Source of the DNA: Pseudocercospora fijiensis CIRAD86
Taxonomy: Eukaryota > Ascomycota > Dothideomycetes > Mycosphaerellales > Mycosphaerellaceae
Direction: 5' to 3'
DNA: 64,000 nucleotides
NCBI RefSeq assembly: GCF_000340215.1
Contig: NW_006921534.1
Coordinates: 3,843,041 to 3,907,040 of the forward strand
Positions 46,480-59,460 of the stretch are shown here, piece by piece (position 1 is the stretch's first letter; each line of letters starts with the position of its first letter). The notes under the pieces are model-generated. The model was not told the origin of the DNA and did not search any database. It saw only the letters and a program-made list of their open reading frames with translations. Position numbers and translations under genes: made by a program.

Positions 46480-49030
46480 TTTAAAATAATACTGCTGTCT
46501 CTACCTCCCTATAATATGCTTTTATCTTCTATCTCTTGTTGTATAGACTCTCTATTCTCCTACTTATAATGTTCTCTAATAGTATCGCTAGGTAATATAG
46601 GTTAGAATGTCGTCGCTTATGCTCTCTAAATGATTCCCTAATTATTTTAAGAGCTATCCTTATCGCAAATTCGGTAGAATTAAGGCGCGCGGATAATACC
46701 TAGAGGCGCAGAAACAGTAGATTAGACTTAGTCGTTTTGAATGTTAGTAATACGAAAGAGGAAAGGACAAGAATACCGATCCCGCTAAGACCCCGGATTT
46801 ACTATAATAGAGCCCTTAATTGGCGGGATTAAACATCGCGAATCCTTCCCTCCGCGTATTATAATACTAGCTTTACGACTCTCGCGGTATTCGACTTTTA
46901 TAATAGCATAATATCTAATCTAGCGAGATACGTCGATTAGGCGCATTTCTAGCAAAAGGCGCTAACAAAAGTGTCTAATACGATAACGATAGCGTCCTTA
47001 GGCATACCGAAGAACCGCCTCCGAGCCTAAGTATCTCCTCGAAGTCTAACAATAATACTAAAACTAGAACTATACTTATTATACCGCAGCTATTAGCACT
47101 ACAACATGTACGGTAAGGATAGATACGTAGAGTAATAATATACATTCGAGAACCTAGCGGCCTCTTACGTTAACACCCTCCTATTACTTAGACTCTCCCT
47201 AAGTTACGATCTACTAGAAGGACTTAGTTGCTATAGAAGGCAGAGAAAACGAATAGTAGCGTCCGGGGATCTAATTTCCTAGCGGCTACTAAGCGGCTAT
47301 AGAAGCACATACTACGAAGCATACACTAGAAGCACACATTGCCTATAGACTTACACTCGAGCGAGCCGAAGCAAGCCGTTATTATAAAAAGTCCTTAACG
47401 CATTCTATTACTAACTATAGTACGTATAACTAAAGGACCCGAAGGACTAGGACAAGGTGTATAGAACGGGTACTTATTACAAGCGTATAAAACACGTGCG
47501 TATATACTAGCGAACTTAAAGAGTTAGATGCTAGGTACTAACCGATACTATATAGAGAACAAAGGTTGAACCGCGCCCGAAGATACTAAAAGATACAAGG
47601 TATGTTTTTGTCGAGGGTGCGTACTATAGGTATAAAGCAGTCTTAATACGCTCGGTTCGGGGAGGGTGCGTACTATAGGTATAAAGCAGTCTTAATGCGC
47701 TCGGTTCGGGGAGGGTACGTACTGTAGGTATAAAGCAGTCTTAATGCGCTCGGTCTTAATGCCCCTATAGAGACGTCTTATCTAAGGACGCCTATTCGTA
47801 CCGTAGAACTATAGCATAGCTAAACCCTTATACGGTCGCAGCCGAAATTAGCTACCGCGTACTCGCTTCCTAGAGCGCTATATCCGACATCGTACGCTCC
47901 TATTACCGAGTAGAAGATCAAGACGATTATAGCTATTAGGAGTCTAAATTCGAACTAAATCGGGATTCGAGAACAACCTATACAATTACGTAAGCTTAAC
48001 TAGATATACGTTTAGTATCTAGAGAAGAGCCTAATATAGGAAGCCCTTATAGTAATAGACAAGAAGACTATCTACTAAGGAATTACCTAATAGTAATGCT
48101 ACGAACCTATCTACTTATTAGGAGAGAGGGCGTCGGTATACCTTATTAAAGAGTTTTTACCTTAGCCGATGCTTTATCGGTGTAACTTACTAAAGAGTTT
48201 TTACCTTAGCTAAGCCTATTAGAGACCTCTGTAGTTTGCACTACGCTTAAACCAAACAACCCTCGTTAGGCCTTATTAGTAGTGTTTGCTACGTCGAGTG
48301 CGCAGTCGGCGCCTATCGGAGTCTACTAGTTATCGCCGTAGTTAGGAGATCCTCGCTAGTAGCATATACGCTACTATATCGGTATTACTCCCTAATCCTC
48401 GCTCCTCGCTAGTAGCATATATATACCGCTATAATAGCTCGCTCGGATCCGACTACTTATCTCTAACTATCTTACTAAGCGGCTCTAGCGATAGCAAGTC
48501 GTAGAACTAGCAAGGAATCTAGTATTAATCGCTATAGAGCTACCTATATACGATAAAGGAGGAATAGACACTATCGCTAGTTACGCGCGAGGCAGATACC
48601 GGTATATAGGTAGTAGTGTTATTAGTGTATACTATCGCTAGTTACGCAATGCGGATACCGGTATATAGTTAGTATTAATATAAAGAAGAAGAAGAAGTAG
48701 TAGTTAGAAAGCGAATTGCTATATATAACGGCGTAGGTAAGGTTTTACGCTATATCGTATAACGAATATCTAGGCACCGACAACGGCTATATATTATCGC
48801 ACTATACTATACTACACTTCCGAAGGCAAGAGCAAGCTCCTTCTACCTAAAGTGCAGCTTTCTTAGCATACCGATAGCGAGATTACTACGGCTAGTAGGA
48901 GTAGCTACGGTAGAGCGAGCCTCTTAACGTACTTACCGATAGCAACGACGAGGTATTCTTAGGAGCCGAGCGTACTATCTTAAAGGAAGCGATTAATAGG
49001 CGAGATTATAAACTAGAGAGTATATCAAAC
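46480..49030. other. RIP-saturated DNA with partial frames and a 49-bp minisatellite
   Basis: Several frames here read for 60-90 codons with only TAG/TAA stops (for example around 47280-47560), but neighbouring frames compete and I cannot choose. The 49-bp repeat at 47611-47757 lies inside. Confidence 0.4.
47611..47757. repeat. 49-bp tandem repeat, three copies
   Basis: Units start at 47611, 47660 and 47709 with GAGGGTGCGTACTATAGGTA. They differ at a few positions, again mainly transitions. Confidence 0.9.
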
Positions 49031-49034
49031 CTTG

Positions 49035-49392
49035 CAAGATCTACTGCCGCCGGGGTTACTAAAAGTTAATAAAAGTTACTAAAAATTCTTAGACTTACTA
49101 AGTATATGCTTAAGGAGCTGTTTAAATACAAGATCTACTGCCGCCGGGGTTACTAAAAGTTAATAAAAGTTTCTAAATGTTCTTACCCTTACCGAGTATA
49201 TGCTCGAGGAGCTATTCGAATGCAAGATCTACTGCCGCCGGGGTTGCTAAAAGTTAATAAAAGTTTCTAAATGTTCTTACTCTTACCGAGTATATACTCG
49301 AGGAGCTGTTCGAATATAAGATCTACTATCGCCGAGTTGCTAAAGATTGCTAAATGTTCTCGAGATTGCCGAGTATATACTCGAGTGCTAGA
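49035..49392. repeat. 94-bp minisatellite, three copies plus a partial
   Basis: Units start at 49035, 49129 and 49223, with a diverged fourth at 49317. Each begins CAAGATCTACTGCCGCCGGG and contains ACTAAAAGTTAATAAAAGTT, then GAGTATATGCTCGAGGAGCT. The same AGATCTAC..GCCGGG..AAAAGTTAATAAAAGTT core recurs at 60420-60960. Confidence 0.92.
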
Positions 49393-50692
49393 TCTACTAC
49401 GATTACGGGTAGGAATGTTACGGCTAATGCTAATAACCTCTATAGCCTTGTACGTATACGCTAACGGAAGTTTATATCCGATTAGAACTTTTAGCAACTT
49501 TTAGCAACTTTTAGCTAATCGTTAGAATATCCGAGGTCGACTATCTTCCGGCCTACCGACGTTATACGCTAAACGCGAGGAGACGCGATATTGTAATACT
49601 ACTACGATATTTAAGACGAATAACAAGGCACTATAGGTTACTTTTATACGAACGCGCGAATCGAGCTCGATACGGAAGCATTAAAAAGCCGCGAATAGAT
49701 AGCACTGCTCGGACTAAGGGACGCCGAGAGATACTAAGTAGAAGATACTAAAAGATACTAAAAGATGCTAGAAATTAGTATAGGGCGAGATCGTGTGTCT
49801 AGACGCCGTAGTCGCAAAGTGTCCTTATATAGACACTATATAGCAATGCCGCTAAAAGACAGGCTGCATCTTAATAACTTGCTAACTTCGTCGATTCTAA
49901 GCCTATTAAGCGCTTTATAGCATATATCTTTACTAGAAGACGACGAAGAATACAATATCGTTAAGCGCTTTATAGCGTATATCTTCGAGCATAAGGACTA
50001 CGAGAAGGACTACGAGAAGGGCTACGAAGAAGCGGATATACTCGAGATAGGAAAGCATACTAGCTACGGCGACTAGGCTATACCTAGCTAATAATTCCGA
50101 GATTAACGATTTATCGACATTAGGTAGTCCGGTTTGATCTTTAGTATAGCAAATCGTTATTATAGGTCGCGGCGATGCCTCCGCCGGTAGTACGACTAAT
50201 AGCTAACTACATTTCTAGAAATTGTCGGTACGATAGAAGAAAAGTAGTAGTACGGAATACAGTCGTTATAGCATATTTATATTAAAATAGCTATCGAGAA
50301 TGCAGATATTATTTATTTAAACTGCCGGTCGTTATACAATATCTCGCTATAGCAAGTAGTAGCGTATTGTTCCTTCGGTTGTCGGCGGAAGTAGGTATAC
50401 TCGATATAGTTAGTATCGGCCGAACGAGATACATCGAAGAGCCTAATTCTATAAATACTAAATTCGAGAGATACTAGCTATACTAGTTGCCGAGAAGGAA
50501 GAATTTAGCGAGGTTGCTATACCTACCTTTAGCGCTATTTAAGGCGATCCTTGCCTCCGCGAGAATATTAACGAGGATACGAAGGGCGTATATGTCTCTT
50601 AAGAAGACTATATCTAGCGATTGTTCTAATATTAATATTTGCAACTTTTTAGTAGAGACGAAAGCTAAACTGTAGCAGAATACTAGCAATAC
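49393..50692. other. RIP-saturated DNA, no gene assigned
   Basis: Contains reverse-oriented motif copies at 49485-49520 and forward variants near 49740-49770. The short open frames here are mirrored on both strands and not convincing. Confidence 0.4.
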
Positions 50693-50950
50693 CGCTAGCC
50701 TAGAAGCAGAATCTCAGACATTGCCGCTAGTCCGGAGTTAGAATATTAGGATTACGGCTAGGTCTAATGCCGAATCTTAGACATTACCGCTAGCCTAGAA
50801 GCAGAATCTTATATATACCGCTAGCCTAGAAGCAGAATCTTATACATACCGCTAGCCTAGAAGCAGAATCTTACACATACCGCTAGCCTAGAAGCAGAAT
50901 CTTATATATACCGCTAGCCTAGAAGCAGAATCTTATATATACCGCTAGCT
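50693..50950. repeat. 31-bp minisatellite
   Basis: Five good copies from 50790 to 50944, starting CTAGCCTAGAAGCAGAATCT and ending in ATACCG, with degenerate copies upstream from 50693. Copies differ at ATATATA/ATACATA/ACACATA, a gradient of C-to-T changes. Confidence 0.9.
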
Positions 50951-51569
50951 CGGATGCCGAATCGCATTATTACAGCTATTTCGAAAGCAGAATCGCAGAC
51001 ATTACCGACAGTTTGTAGTCGAAACTTAACACTGCCGCTAGATTAGAAACTGAAATTTAACTATTACCGCCTGTCTATAGCGGAAATCTAGTGCTCGCTA
51101 TCGGGTTTTAATCGAATCTAAATACTATTACTACCTTCTACTAGAAATCTCGTGCATACTATCGCTTTCTAGTTAAAATCTAATAGTGCTTTTGCTTAAT
51201 AGCTCGTTAAAGCTTTAGCAGATTAACCGATTAATTAACGTAGCAACCGTCTAGTATCGCCTATTAATAAGCTAGTCTATCCTATAGCAGCATCGACGGC
51301 GATAGGAAGAGCTATACTTAGCCCGGCGTACTCTCAAATATAATAGAGGTCGCTAAGTTAAACGTCGATAATAACGCCGAGCTAGGCTATATTATTAGTA
51401 CCAACCCTTAAGAACAGTTATAACGAAGCCGTTAAGATCCCCCCCCCTATTACTAGGAGCCGTCGCTATCGTATTAAGCACTTTTGCTAGCTTATATTAG
51501 CGGAAAGTAGCTTAATCGACTCTATTTAATAGTGCCTCTATTATTCGTTTCCCTCTATTAATCTATAAA

Positions 51570-52248
51570 TAAAGACGCTACCGGTATACTATAGCAATCT
51601 GAGAAGGACTTCTACTATAGACCTATAGAGTGCCTATTAGCACGCTAGCAAGTTAAGGAACAAGGACACTAGAATATTAATATAGCAGTAGGATTAGCAG
51701 AGCGAGAAGAGACTTCATTTATAGTAGTAGAACTGCTATACCTAAACGCTAAACAGAAGACCCGCTAAGAGTATAAAAACAAAGCAAAGAATATAGCCTA
51801 TTATACCCGAAGGCTAGCAAACAGCAATAGTAAAGCAAAGAAACAAACAAAGAAGCAGACTAGCTGCTATGCCTAAACGCTAAATACCGAACACCTTTAG
51901 TAAGCATCGTGCGACTTACTACTATATTTTAGGTCTTACTACGCGAATAAGCAAAAGAATTAGCAGGCGGCGAGGCTACCGTAAGCACTACTACCTATCC
52001 TACTATCCTTGCTACTACTATAGCCGCTACCGAAGCTATCGCCGAAACTATCTAGCTTTAGAGCTAGGCTCTTAAGCTCGAGCCTAGGCTCTTCGTCGCG
52101 GTAAGAGTAAGGGATCTAAAACAATATTAGCTTTATGTCTTAATATTAGTATAAGAAGACAAGACTAGAATGCTATACCTTGCGGAGACGATAGCGAGTA
52201 CAACTACGGCTAGGCTTCTTAATAAAGGCCTTAATGCCCTCTAAATAA
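51570..52248 (+). pseudogene. RIP-mutated gene remnant, about 225 codons
   Basis: The frame is broken only by TAG/TAA. It reads NIAVGLAEREETSFIVVELL, KNKAKNIAYYTRRLANSNSK, then Leu/Ser/Pro-rich text, and ends LGFLIKALMPSK before TAA at about 52246. Unidentified. Its end overlaps a weaker minus-strand frame, so the boundary between the two convergent genes is uncertain. Confidence 0.4.
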
Positions 52249-52399
52249 CCCTAGTATTTAAAGCCGTCGCGACGGTAGGCATCGTACGGGCGAGCAAAGC
52301 GACGGCCTAACGTCGTCTCTATAATGCGGATAACGTAGTATAGCTACGGGAAGCGATTAGTATAGGCGGCTACAAATATATTAACTCTTAGTTCTATCG

Positions 52400-52935
52400 C
52401 TTGCTCGATTAATACAACTTACGGTCGATAGTGCCTAGAGACTACTAATGTCCTATTACCTAAGCAGGCTTAGGCGTCGTGCCTAGAATCGGCGGTCTAG
52501 TAGGCTAAGGGCGAGGTACGATAGCACCTCCGGCCGGGATAGGCGGCATATTGCTAACCTGCCCGCCTATTATCGGTACGGCGGCCGGCGGAGCGAAGAA
52601 AGGAACGGCGGTAGTAGGAGGCGGCGCAAACGCAGCGGCAGCAGAGCTAGTAAAGGGTTCATTCTCGCTATAGCATAGTTAGCAATTGCACTTCTACGAT
52701 AGTATAATAGGAATTAGTTACTTACTCTTCGTTATCGTCGCTACTAGCGGTAGTAGGATTGTAGTCGTTACTATAGTATAGTTAGTATCTGCTATAATAG
52801 TAAGCGGTGCGAAGTAATAACTTACTCGTCGCTAATAGGGCCGAAGTTAATGTCGTCGTCGCTATAATATAGTTAGCATGCTAATACTACCGACGACTAG
52901 AGCTTTAAGACACTTACTTGCCGTCTTATAGCGCA
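52400..52935 (-). pseudogene. RIP-mutated intron-bearing gene remnant
   Basis: On the minus strand three regular introns are visible: 52862-52917, 52771-52825 and 52668-52725 (56, 55 and 58 bp). Each begins GTAAGT, carries CTAAC, and ends TATAG (a RIP-converted CATAG or TACAG-like acceptor). Exons between them are acidic and short. The last exon opens ENEPFTSSAAAAFAPPPTTA and continues Pro/Ala-rich. Three equal-sized introns in register cannot be expected by chance, so this was a spliced host-type gene and not a retroelement frame. Function unknown. Confidence 0.55.
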
Positions 52936-52939
52936 ACTA

Positions 52940-53060
52940 GTAGAGTAGGAGCAGAAGCGGGTACTAGAGCTAGAGCTAGAGCTAGAACTAGAACTAGAGC
53001 TAGAGCTAGAGTAGGAGTAGGAGCAGGTACTAGAGTAGGAGCAGGTGCTAGAGCTAGTAC
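52940..53060. repeat. Hexamer microsatellite (GAGCTA)n with variants
   Basis: GAGCTA/GAACTA/GAGTAG units tandemly repeated across roughly 100 bp, adjacent to the intron-bearing remnant. Confidence 0.85.
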
Positions 53061-55504
53061 TAGCGCTAGCGGAGGCTAATAGCTATTATATATATTAGTG
53101 TTATTCTCGGAGATCGATAGACAAAGATACGTACGTTGCTATGCCCTAAAGGGTCGCAAAGAAAGGGCCGCTTAGATATATTAGTATACGCTCTTGCTAA
53201 TATATTAAAGACTAAGATTAGCATACTTCTGTTAATACTGCTACTGCTATATATATAGACGAGCAGCGACGAGGCGGCGGCGGCGGATAGCGCGACGAAC
53301 GCGCCGAGCAGCGTATACTATAGCTCGATCCTCCTATATACCTATTAGCACTGTCTCGGCCTCTTAATACCTTCGAAGCTAGTAAGCAATATATATATCT
53401 ACGCCGAAGAGAGGGTAGCCGCGAGCGGCCGGAGTAAAGAAAGGACCCGGTATTTTGTTACTTTCTGTACTATTAACGTAGTTCTTGTATTTAAGGTAAC
53501 GTTATAGGCGATAGTAAGAGGGTGTATACGATATCTAGTAGAAGAAGAAGAAAGGAAGGAAACGAGAGAGAGACATCTAAGATATACACCTATAAGACTA
53601 AGAGCGGAGTAAGTTCTATTATCCTACTAAAGAGCAACGTAAAACTAACTAACAATAGTATCTAAAGCTTACTGCTAGGGAAATATAGGGCAAGTAAAGT
53701 AACAGCTCGTTCGCTCGCCCTATTGTTATAGAAGCGGACTAGGAGGGTTAATGCTTAGTCTACTCCGGCTACTTCAATCCGCGCGTTCTTATTAGCCGAA
53801 AGTTAGTAAAAGTTCCTAAGAGATGCAGAAACTTCACATAGACAGCTAATTAACAATAGCAAGGCCCTACTTTTCCTAGCATTTACTATACGAAGTGCCT
53901 AGTAGTTGCCTAAAATACCCGGAATAGCATTGCAGAAGCCCGGAATATACTTCAATCTTCCGCCGCTCGAAATAAAGCATACGCTAATCCTTTATAGGCA
54001 GGATACGGCAATATACGAAAGTACTCTACGCTAAGCTATTCTCTAGCCGTACCCGCTAGTTACTATACCTCCCTAGGCCCCTATATATATACTCCTAAAG
54101 CTGCTAAGAGACAAAAGGCTATAAGAATGTAGTATATACTACATCGCCGCGAAGCCGGGCTTACCCTCTTACCTACTTAGTGTATACGCCGCTCGATATA
54201 CGCGCGCTAAATAGAACGACTCTACTAAGTGCCTAGAGTATATAAAAGTTGCTAAAAGTTGCCGAAAGTTGCTAAGGGCTAGCGGAAAGATTACGTCTAG
54301 TATAGACAAGCTATTGCAATAGGATTAGCATAATGCGCCTAAGCGGATATATATACATATACTAAGACCGAGCGCGCGAGCTGCGTCTCACCGTTAGCCT
54401 TAATAAAGAGAAGGGCCGCAAGCTAGGCGAGAAGGGTCTTAATAAGCACCGTATTATAATTAGACAGACTATATTTCAATCTACCGACCGCAAAGGTCGC
54501 CTCCTAGCAACCTATACCGCACTATAATCCGGCAGACTAATATAGTAAGCTTCTAGCAACTAGATGAATATCGAATTATAATCCGCTAGGCCTCTAGGCT
54601 TCTAGCAATTAATAGCCTACCTTTACGGTAAGGCCTCGTTCGATAACAACTGTCTTCGTAGACTATCTTCCCTACCCGGCAATATACTAGAGCTTTAAAC
54701 TTGTTAGTTCTAAATAGCGACTCGAGAATATTTAGCAACTTTTATTAAGACTTAGCAACTTTTAGCAAGCCTAGCGGCAGTATATTATAGAGTTTACTCG
54801 ACGATATCGAGAACTTTTAGCAACTTTTATTAACCCCGGAAGTAGTAATACTCGACTTCTGCGTTTAATGCCTAACTTCTGCTCTACTCGATAGCTAGAC
54901 TTCTACGGTACTTAATAGCTAAACTCCTGCTTTGCTCGGTAGCTAGACTTCTACGTTGCTCGGTAGTTAACCGCATTCAATCGTAAACCTCTTAGCAGAG
55001 ATTAGGTAGCGCAATAGCGGCATCCGATAAAGATTAAGCTACGAGCTTGTAGATAATGTTAGAAAGTATATTAGCGGCATATTATTACTACTATAGCAGC
55101 TATAGCATTGCGATCTCGTACGGAACGGCAAATATAGAGCAGTAGACTTAGTATTATATTAGTCTCCTTATACGCTACTATTCGAAGGAAATCACCTTAT
55201 AACATTAATAAGGCTATATACTTAATTAACGTCGATCCTCGCTCGTATTCTCCTTCTACTAGCCGAATATTCGCTAGAACTACGGCTACGCTATTATAGG
55301 CTCGAATCTACGCTTACGGACTAACGTCGGCTATAGCTTGCTATCGTAGGCATTGCGGCACTAGCTATGTGTTGCTAGCTTCGCGCTGCTACTAAAGCCG
55401 ATAATAGTATAGTCTTCCTCTAATTTGCGGATCCGTTATATAGATATAAGATCGTTATATCTCTTAAACTAGCGAATCCTATAGAATTTAGGATACATTA
55501 GCGA
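53061..55504. other. RIP-saturated DNA, no gene assigned
   Basis: Holds dispersed motif copies near 54243-54275 (forward), 54728-54765 and 54811-54830 (reverse), and CGACGAGGCGGCGGCGGCGG near 53269. No frame could be followed with confidence. Confidence 0.4.
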
Positions 55505-56205
55505 TCCTATACCCTCCTTGCGCTATGTAGCTGTTCTAATCTTCTTGCTTTCGATTAGGCTACGAGGCAGGTTTATAATGCCGCTTAGGTCCTTCTATTC
55601 GTATACAATAAACACGTTCGAGTCTTAGAGGCCGCGAAGGTCCTACTATAGCTCGCTCTGCTTAATATCGTATCGATCGAATTCGATAACGATAAAGGTC
55701 TATAGTTTAGCGGTATGCTACTTATTCGTTTTGTCCGTACGCTATTCCTTGCGACCGATCGCGAGTAGAGCTATCGATCTATCGGTATAAACGACCTTAC
55801 TAACTTTAATATACGAGACCTAAAGCGTATAGTTAGTATCTATCGATTCTTAGCTTTCTTAGATCTATACCTACTAGTCTTAATATCGTACTATACCTCC
55901 GTCGACGTCGAAGTAGGTAGAAGCTATAATAGAGTATTCGGATCGGCTTAGATATATATTTGAGTTATCGAGAAGATAGCTATATTCCGGAGGTTGTTAT
56001 TATTGTCGATAAGTTCAACCGAGGGCTTAGTACTAGCGTTAGATACCTGCTTTTCTATACGGATAGTAGGTAGCAACTAGCGCCTACTTCTAGAGACAAT
56101 ATATAATAGCGGAAATGTTACTACTAGCATAACTTAAACCGTTATATACTACGTAACTTCGTCTATTAACTACGTACGCTTTCTAGGCGATAAGGTAGGA
56201 GCTCC
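55505..56205 (+). pseudogene. RIP-mutated gene remnant, about 230 codons
   Basis: The frame carries only TAG/TAA stops and gives NKHVRVLEAAKVLL, ALLNIVSIEFDNDKG, FSGMLLIRFVRTLFLATDRE, GINDLTNFNIRDLKRIVSIY and SYYTSVDVEVGRSYNRVFGS. It ends near a GTAAGT-like donor at about 56211. Not recognised. Confidence 0.45.
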
Positions 56206-56367
56206 GGTAAGTAGCTAGTTACTACTTATATCAACTTCAGTTAACGGCAATCCTTCCTTACTCCTTTAATAACTAACCTTAATTAGTCGATAGTAATCCT
56301 TCTTCCCTTCTCTAACAACAATTATTAATTACTAAACCGTATACAATACTCGAGCAACGCCGACGAA

Positions 56368-56899
56368 ATGTCTAACAATATATAGCAGAACCGGGACCTA
56401 TAGTCCTAACTCAATCATTTCGAAGCGGATTATAGTCTACTTCGTAGCAGTTCGGGGATAGTAAGTGCCTATAGTCGTCGATGTCTCCGTACGGAAACTA
56501 ATATTCGAAGGGTATTAGCATCGGCCTAGTCCGGAACGGCGTAGGTAGAGCTTCCTTAGATGCGGTCTATTTTGCTACAAGGTAGTACGAACTACCAAAC
56601 AATAGCGGCCCTGCGACTATAGTATAGTTAGTCGTATAGGTACGAATAGGGCCGAATAGAAATAGATACACTACCTATCGCTTCGACCTTAGAGAGGCAG
56701 GCATCTAAGGCCTTCCGAATTAGACAACGCGAGTTGCCTTTACGATGTTTAGGCGTTATCGCGGTTTTAGCTTAAATAGCTAGCGGGCATTAATAATATA
56801 CGATACGGACACCCTGTTTCCGAATAGTCTAACTCGAAACCTAGCGGGGTTCGGATATTAGCACGATAACAATAGTCTAAATAGCGCTAATCGAGTGAG
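56368..56899 (+). pseudogene. RIP-mutated gene remnant, Gln-rich and coil-like
   Basis: ATG at 56368, frame to TGA at about 56897. Internal stops are TAG/TAA only, at positions compatible with many Gln residues. Text includes LNHFEADYSLLRSSSGIVSA, CLRTETNIRRVLAS and STLERQASKAFRIRQRELPL. Composition suggests a coiled coil. Unidentified. Confidence 0.45.
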
Positions 56900-57644
56900 T
56901 CCGTAGCCGTAATACGAGCCTGCGTTCCTAATATAGTACGCGCGAGCAAACGGCCCTCTAATATAGCTAGCACTATCGACTGCTCGTTAACTTAAAGCAA
57001 GCCGATAGCAAGGAGATCTAGCTAACGACCTACTCGACCTAGATAGATAGTAGGCACGAAACAGACGTAACTAATAGGTAATAGTATTAAGGTAGAGGGT
57101 TAGATAAGCTAGTATCTCTAAGCGTTCCGCGTTGTAGCCGATAGCTAGGCCTTTGTATATCTACCTTAGAGTAAGAACCTAATACGTTAGAATAGGGGGT
57201 TGTAAAGCCGCGAAGGATAATCCCCTACTTCTAACGACTAGTATAGGACCTAAATTGAGCTATAGGCTCTAGTATTGCGACTTAGATTAGTATTAGCATG
57301 TCTCCTACGTTAGAAATTGCCTTATTCCGAGTAGTAATCTTCCGTATATTAGCTATAGCTATACCGTCTATTATACGGCATATACTGCTTGCTATAGCAG
57401 TTATTTAGTTATACTTGTCGGTTATGCTTGCTACTAGATAGCTACGTTCTCGTAGGCAACGGTAGCAAACTTTCAGTCGAAGAGTAGTACTTATTACGGC
57501 TCGATCCCCTCTTAAGTAGGACACCCTACGAGACAACGAAAGCATATACTAATAACCTAGGCTCTATACTAAGCACTAAACACTAAGCGTCGAACATTAA
57601 GCATCAAGCATTAAGCATTAAGCATCGAGTATCTAGATTAAACG

Positions 57645-58010
57645 TCTTTCCGAGCTTAATTATATAGCACTAAACCTAGTCGCTACGATAAGCTCCTAGA
57701 ACGATAGCAAGAAGGCTTCGAAGAAGCTAGCGCCGCTTAATTTGCAGCAACAGCCTTTATTTACCGAGCGGGTATAGCGTATAGACTAGGAAATGTAGCG
57801 TTAAGTTAACTAGTAGTAGGTCTAGCCGACGAGTGCTAGATCTTAAGGGCTAGCTTAGGTAGCGATCGAGCGAGAGGCTATAGGTATAGCGCGAGAGAAT
57901 TTCAAGGCAGCTTAGGGACATTATCTAGGGCAGACACCTCCTCTAATATCGCCGGGATCTACGGGAGGCAAGAAGGATTGCAAGAAGGGCTAAGTATCGA
58001 GTATTAATAT
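57645..58010 (+). pseudogene. RIP-mutated gene remnant, Gln-rich
   Basis: A frame of about 120 codons, with TAG/TAA stops concentrated where CAG runs would have been. It reads NDSKKASKKLAPLNL, PLFTERV, ARENFKAAQGHYLG and TGGKKDCKKG at the end. Small and unidentified. Confidence 0.4.
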
Positions 58011-59170
58011 AGATTCTATTATTTCTAGCATTAGTCCTACTGTTTAATTTAAATGGTTTCTAGCTTTAACATTAGTTGTTTAAATAGCTTAAATAGCTCC
58101 TAGTTTGATAAATTCAATAGCTCCTAGTTTAAAGATTTAAATGCCTTCTCGATAGACTCGATTCTCTTTATCTTAGTAGAGTATAGTATTCCCGCATTCG
58201 TTAACGCCTTAGAGCGTACTACGACGTTGCTAGGAAGGAACGCTAGGTTGTAAGTTTCCTATTAACATTTAGAACAATACGAGCTTACCTAAATAACTAA
58301 ACCTACTAAACTTACCTTACTCTTACGCTTATATATTGCCTGCTTCCTAAGACGCTTCTCTTCTATTTAGTTTATCGATACTACGTACGCTTTCTCGCTC
58401 TCTTCTATAATAGCATTACCTTAAATACAAGAACTACGCTAACGGCATAGAAAGTAACAAAGATAGTACTAGTACTCTATAAGTTGCCCTAGTAGGCTCG
58501 TCTCTATCTTAAGTACGCGCTAACTAGGAAATATAGCCGTTATAAAGCTCAACGAGGCCGATATGCTAGTAGTAGTAGCATAGCTCCTACGGCGGGCTAC
58601 TCGCTTCGGGGCTAGGTAAGTTATTCTCTAGCCTAGTTAAATCGTCGTTCCTGCTACTAATATAGATCTAGATAGGGTATAGCAGCACCGTAGCAGCTAC
58701 CTTAAATAGCACTATTGCTAAATCTATAAGGTCTTAGACTATTCGCGCCGGGTATGTTTAGTCTAGCGCCGCTTGCCTTGCCGCCTCCTATCGCACCTCC
58801 GGCCGGTCCTATAGCACTACTACCGCTACTACTACTACTATTCGTACCTGCTCTACCTCCTCTAGTACCTACGCGTCTCGTCGTACGCATCGACTTCTAC
58901 TAGTTCTATCTGCTTTAGGTAGTAGTCTTCGTAGTTTTAAAAGCTTTTGTTTTTGCTTAGGCTTAGACCGGTCTCTAGAAGATAGGCGAGAAGGGCGAAT
59001 ATAGTCTTAGTCTTAAGAAGTTCCGCAAAGTCCGTATTATTACTAAGCACCGTAGCTAGCAGAACGAGGATAAGTATTACATCGAGCGCTTTATCTACTA
59101 GGACGCTAAGCAGTACAAGGCCTATATCCCTCTACGACTACTTCGCTAAGAAATACAATATCCGTATCTA
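58011..59170. other. RIP-saturated DNA with competing frames
   Basis: On the plus strand from 58754 a frame gives Leu/Pro-rich text then KKFRKVRIITKHRS and EDKYYIERFIY. On the minus strand a 62-codon Gly/Ser/Arg-rich frame (58702-58890) is also open. Codon evidence does not decide between them. Confidence 0.35.
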
Positions 59171-59460
59171 CTACTTTCTAATATCTTCTAAGAGTAACGT
59201 CTATCTATTACGCTAAGATTTGCTAGTTGTCTTAGTCCTCGTTGTTTAACTTCGCGCTAAGAGTAACCTCTATTACGCTAAGACTTAGTAGTTGTCTTAG
59301 GCTTGAGGTTATTATTAACCTTCTTATTTCGCTAAGGTTTGCTACTTGTCTCGGGCTTAAGGTTATTATTAATCTTCTTATCGTTACACTTCTCGTCTGT
59401 CTATTACGCTAAGATTTGCTAGTTGTTTTAGACTTAAGCTTATTGTTCAACTTCTCGTAG
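59170..59460. repeat. Imperfect tandem repeat of about 70-80 bp
   Basis: Four diverged copies sharing ATTACGCTAAGATTTGCTAG followed by TTGTCTTAG and a GGTTATTATTAA-type stretch. Possibly a decayed minisatellite or repeated coding units. Confidence 0.6.

Noticed and set aside
49035..50950. CRISPR-like arrays
   Set aside because: The repeats are contiguous with no unique spacers and the genome is fungal. These are minisatellites.
58702..58890. 62-codon Gly/Ser/Arg-rich minus-strand frame
   Set aside because: Too short and low complexity. A plus-strand frame through the same DNA is equally plausible, so neither was called as a gene.
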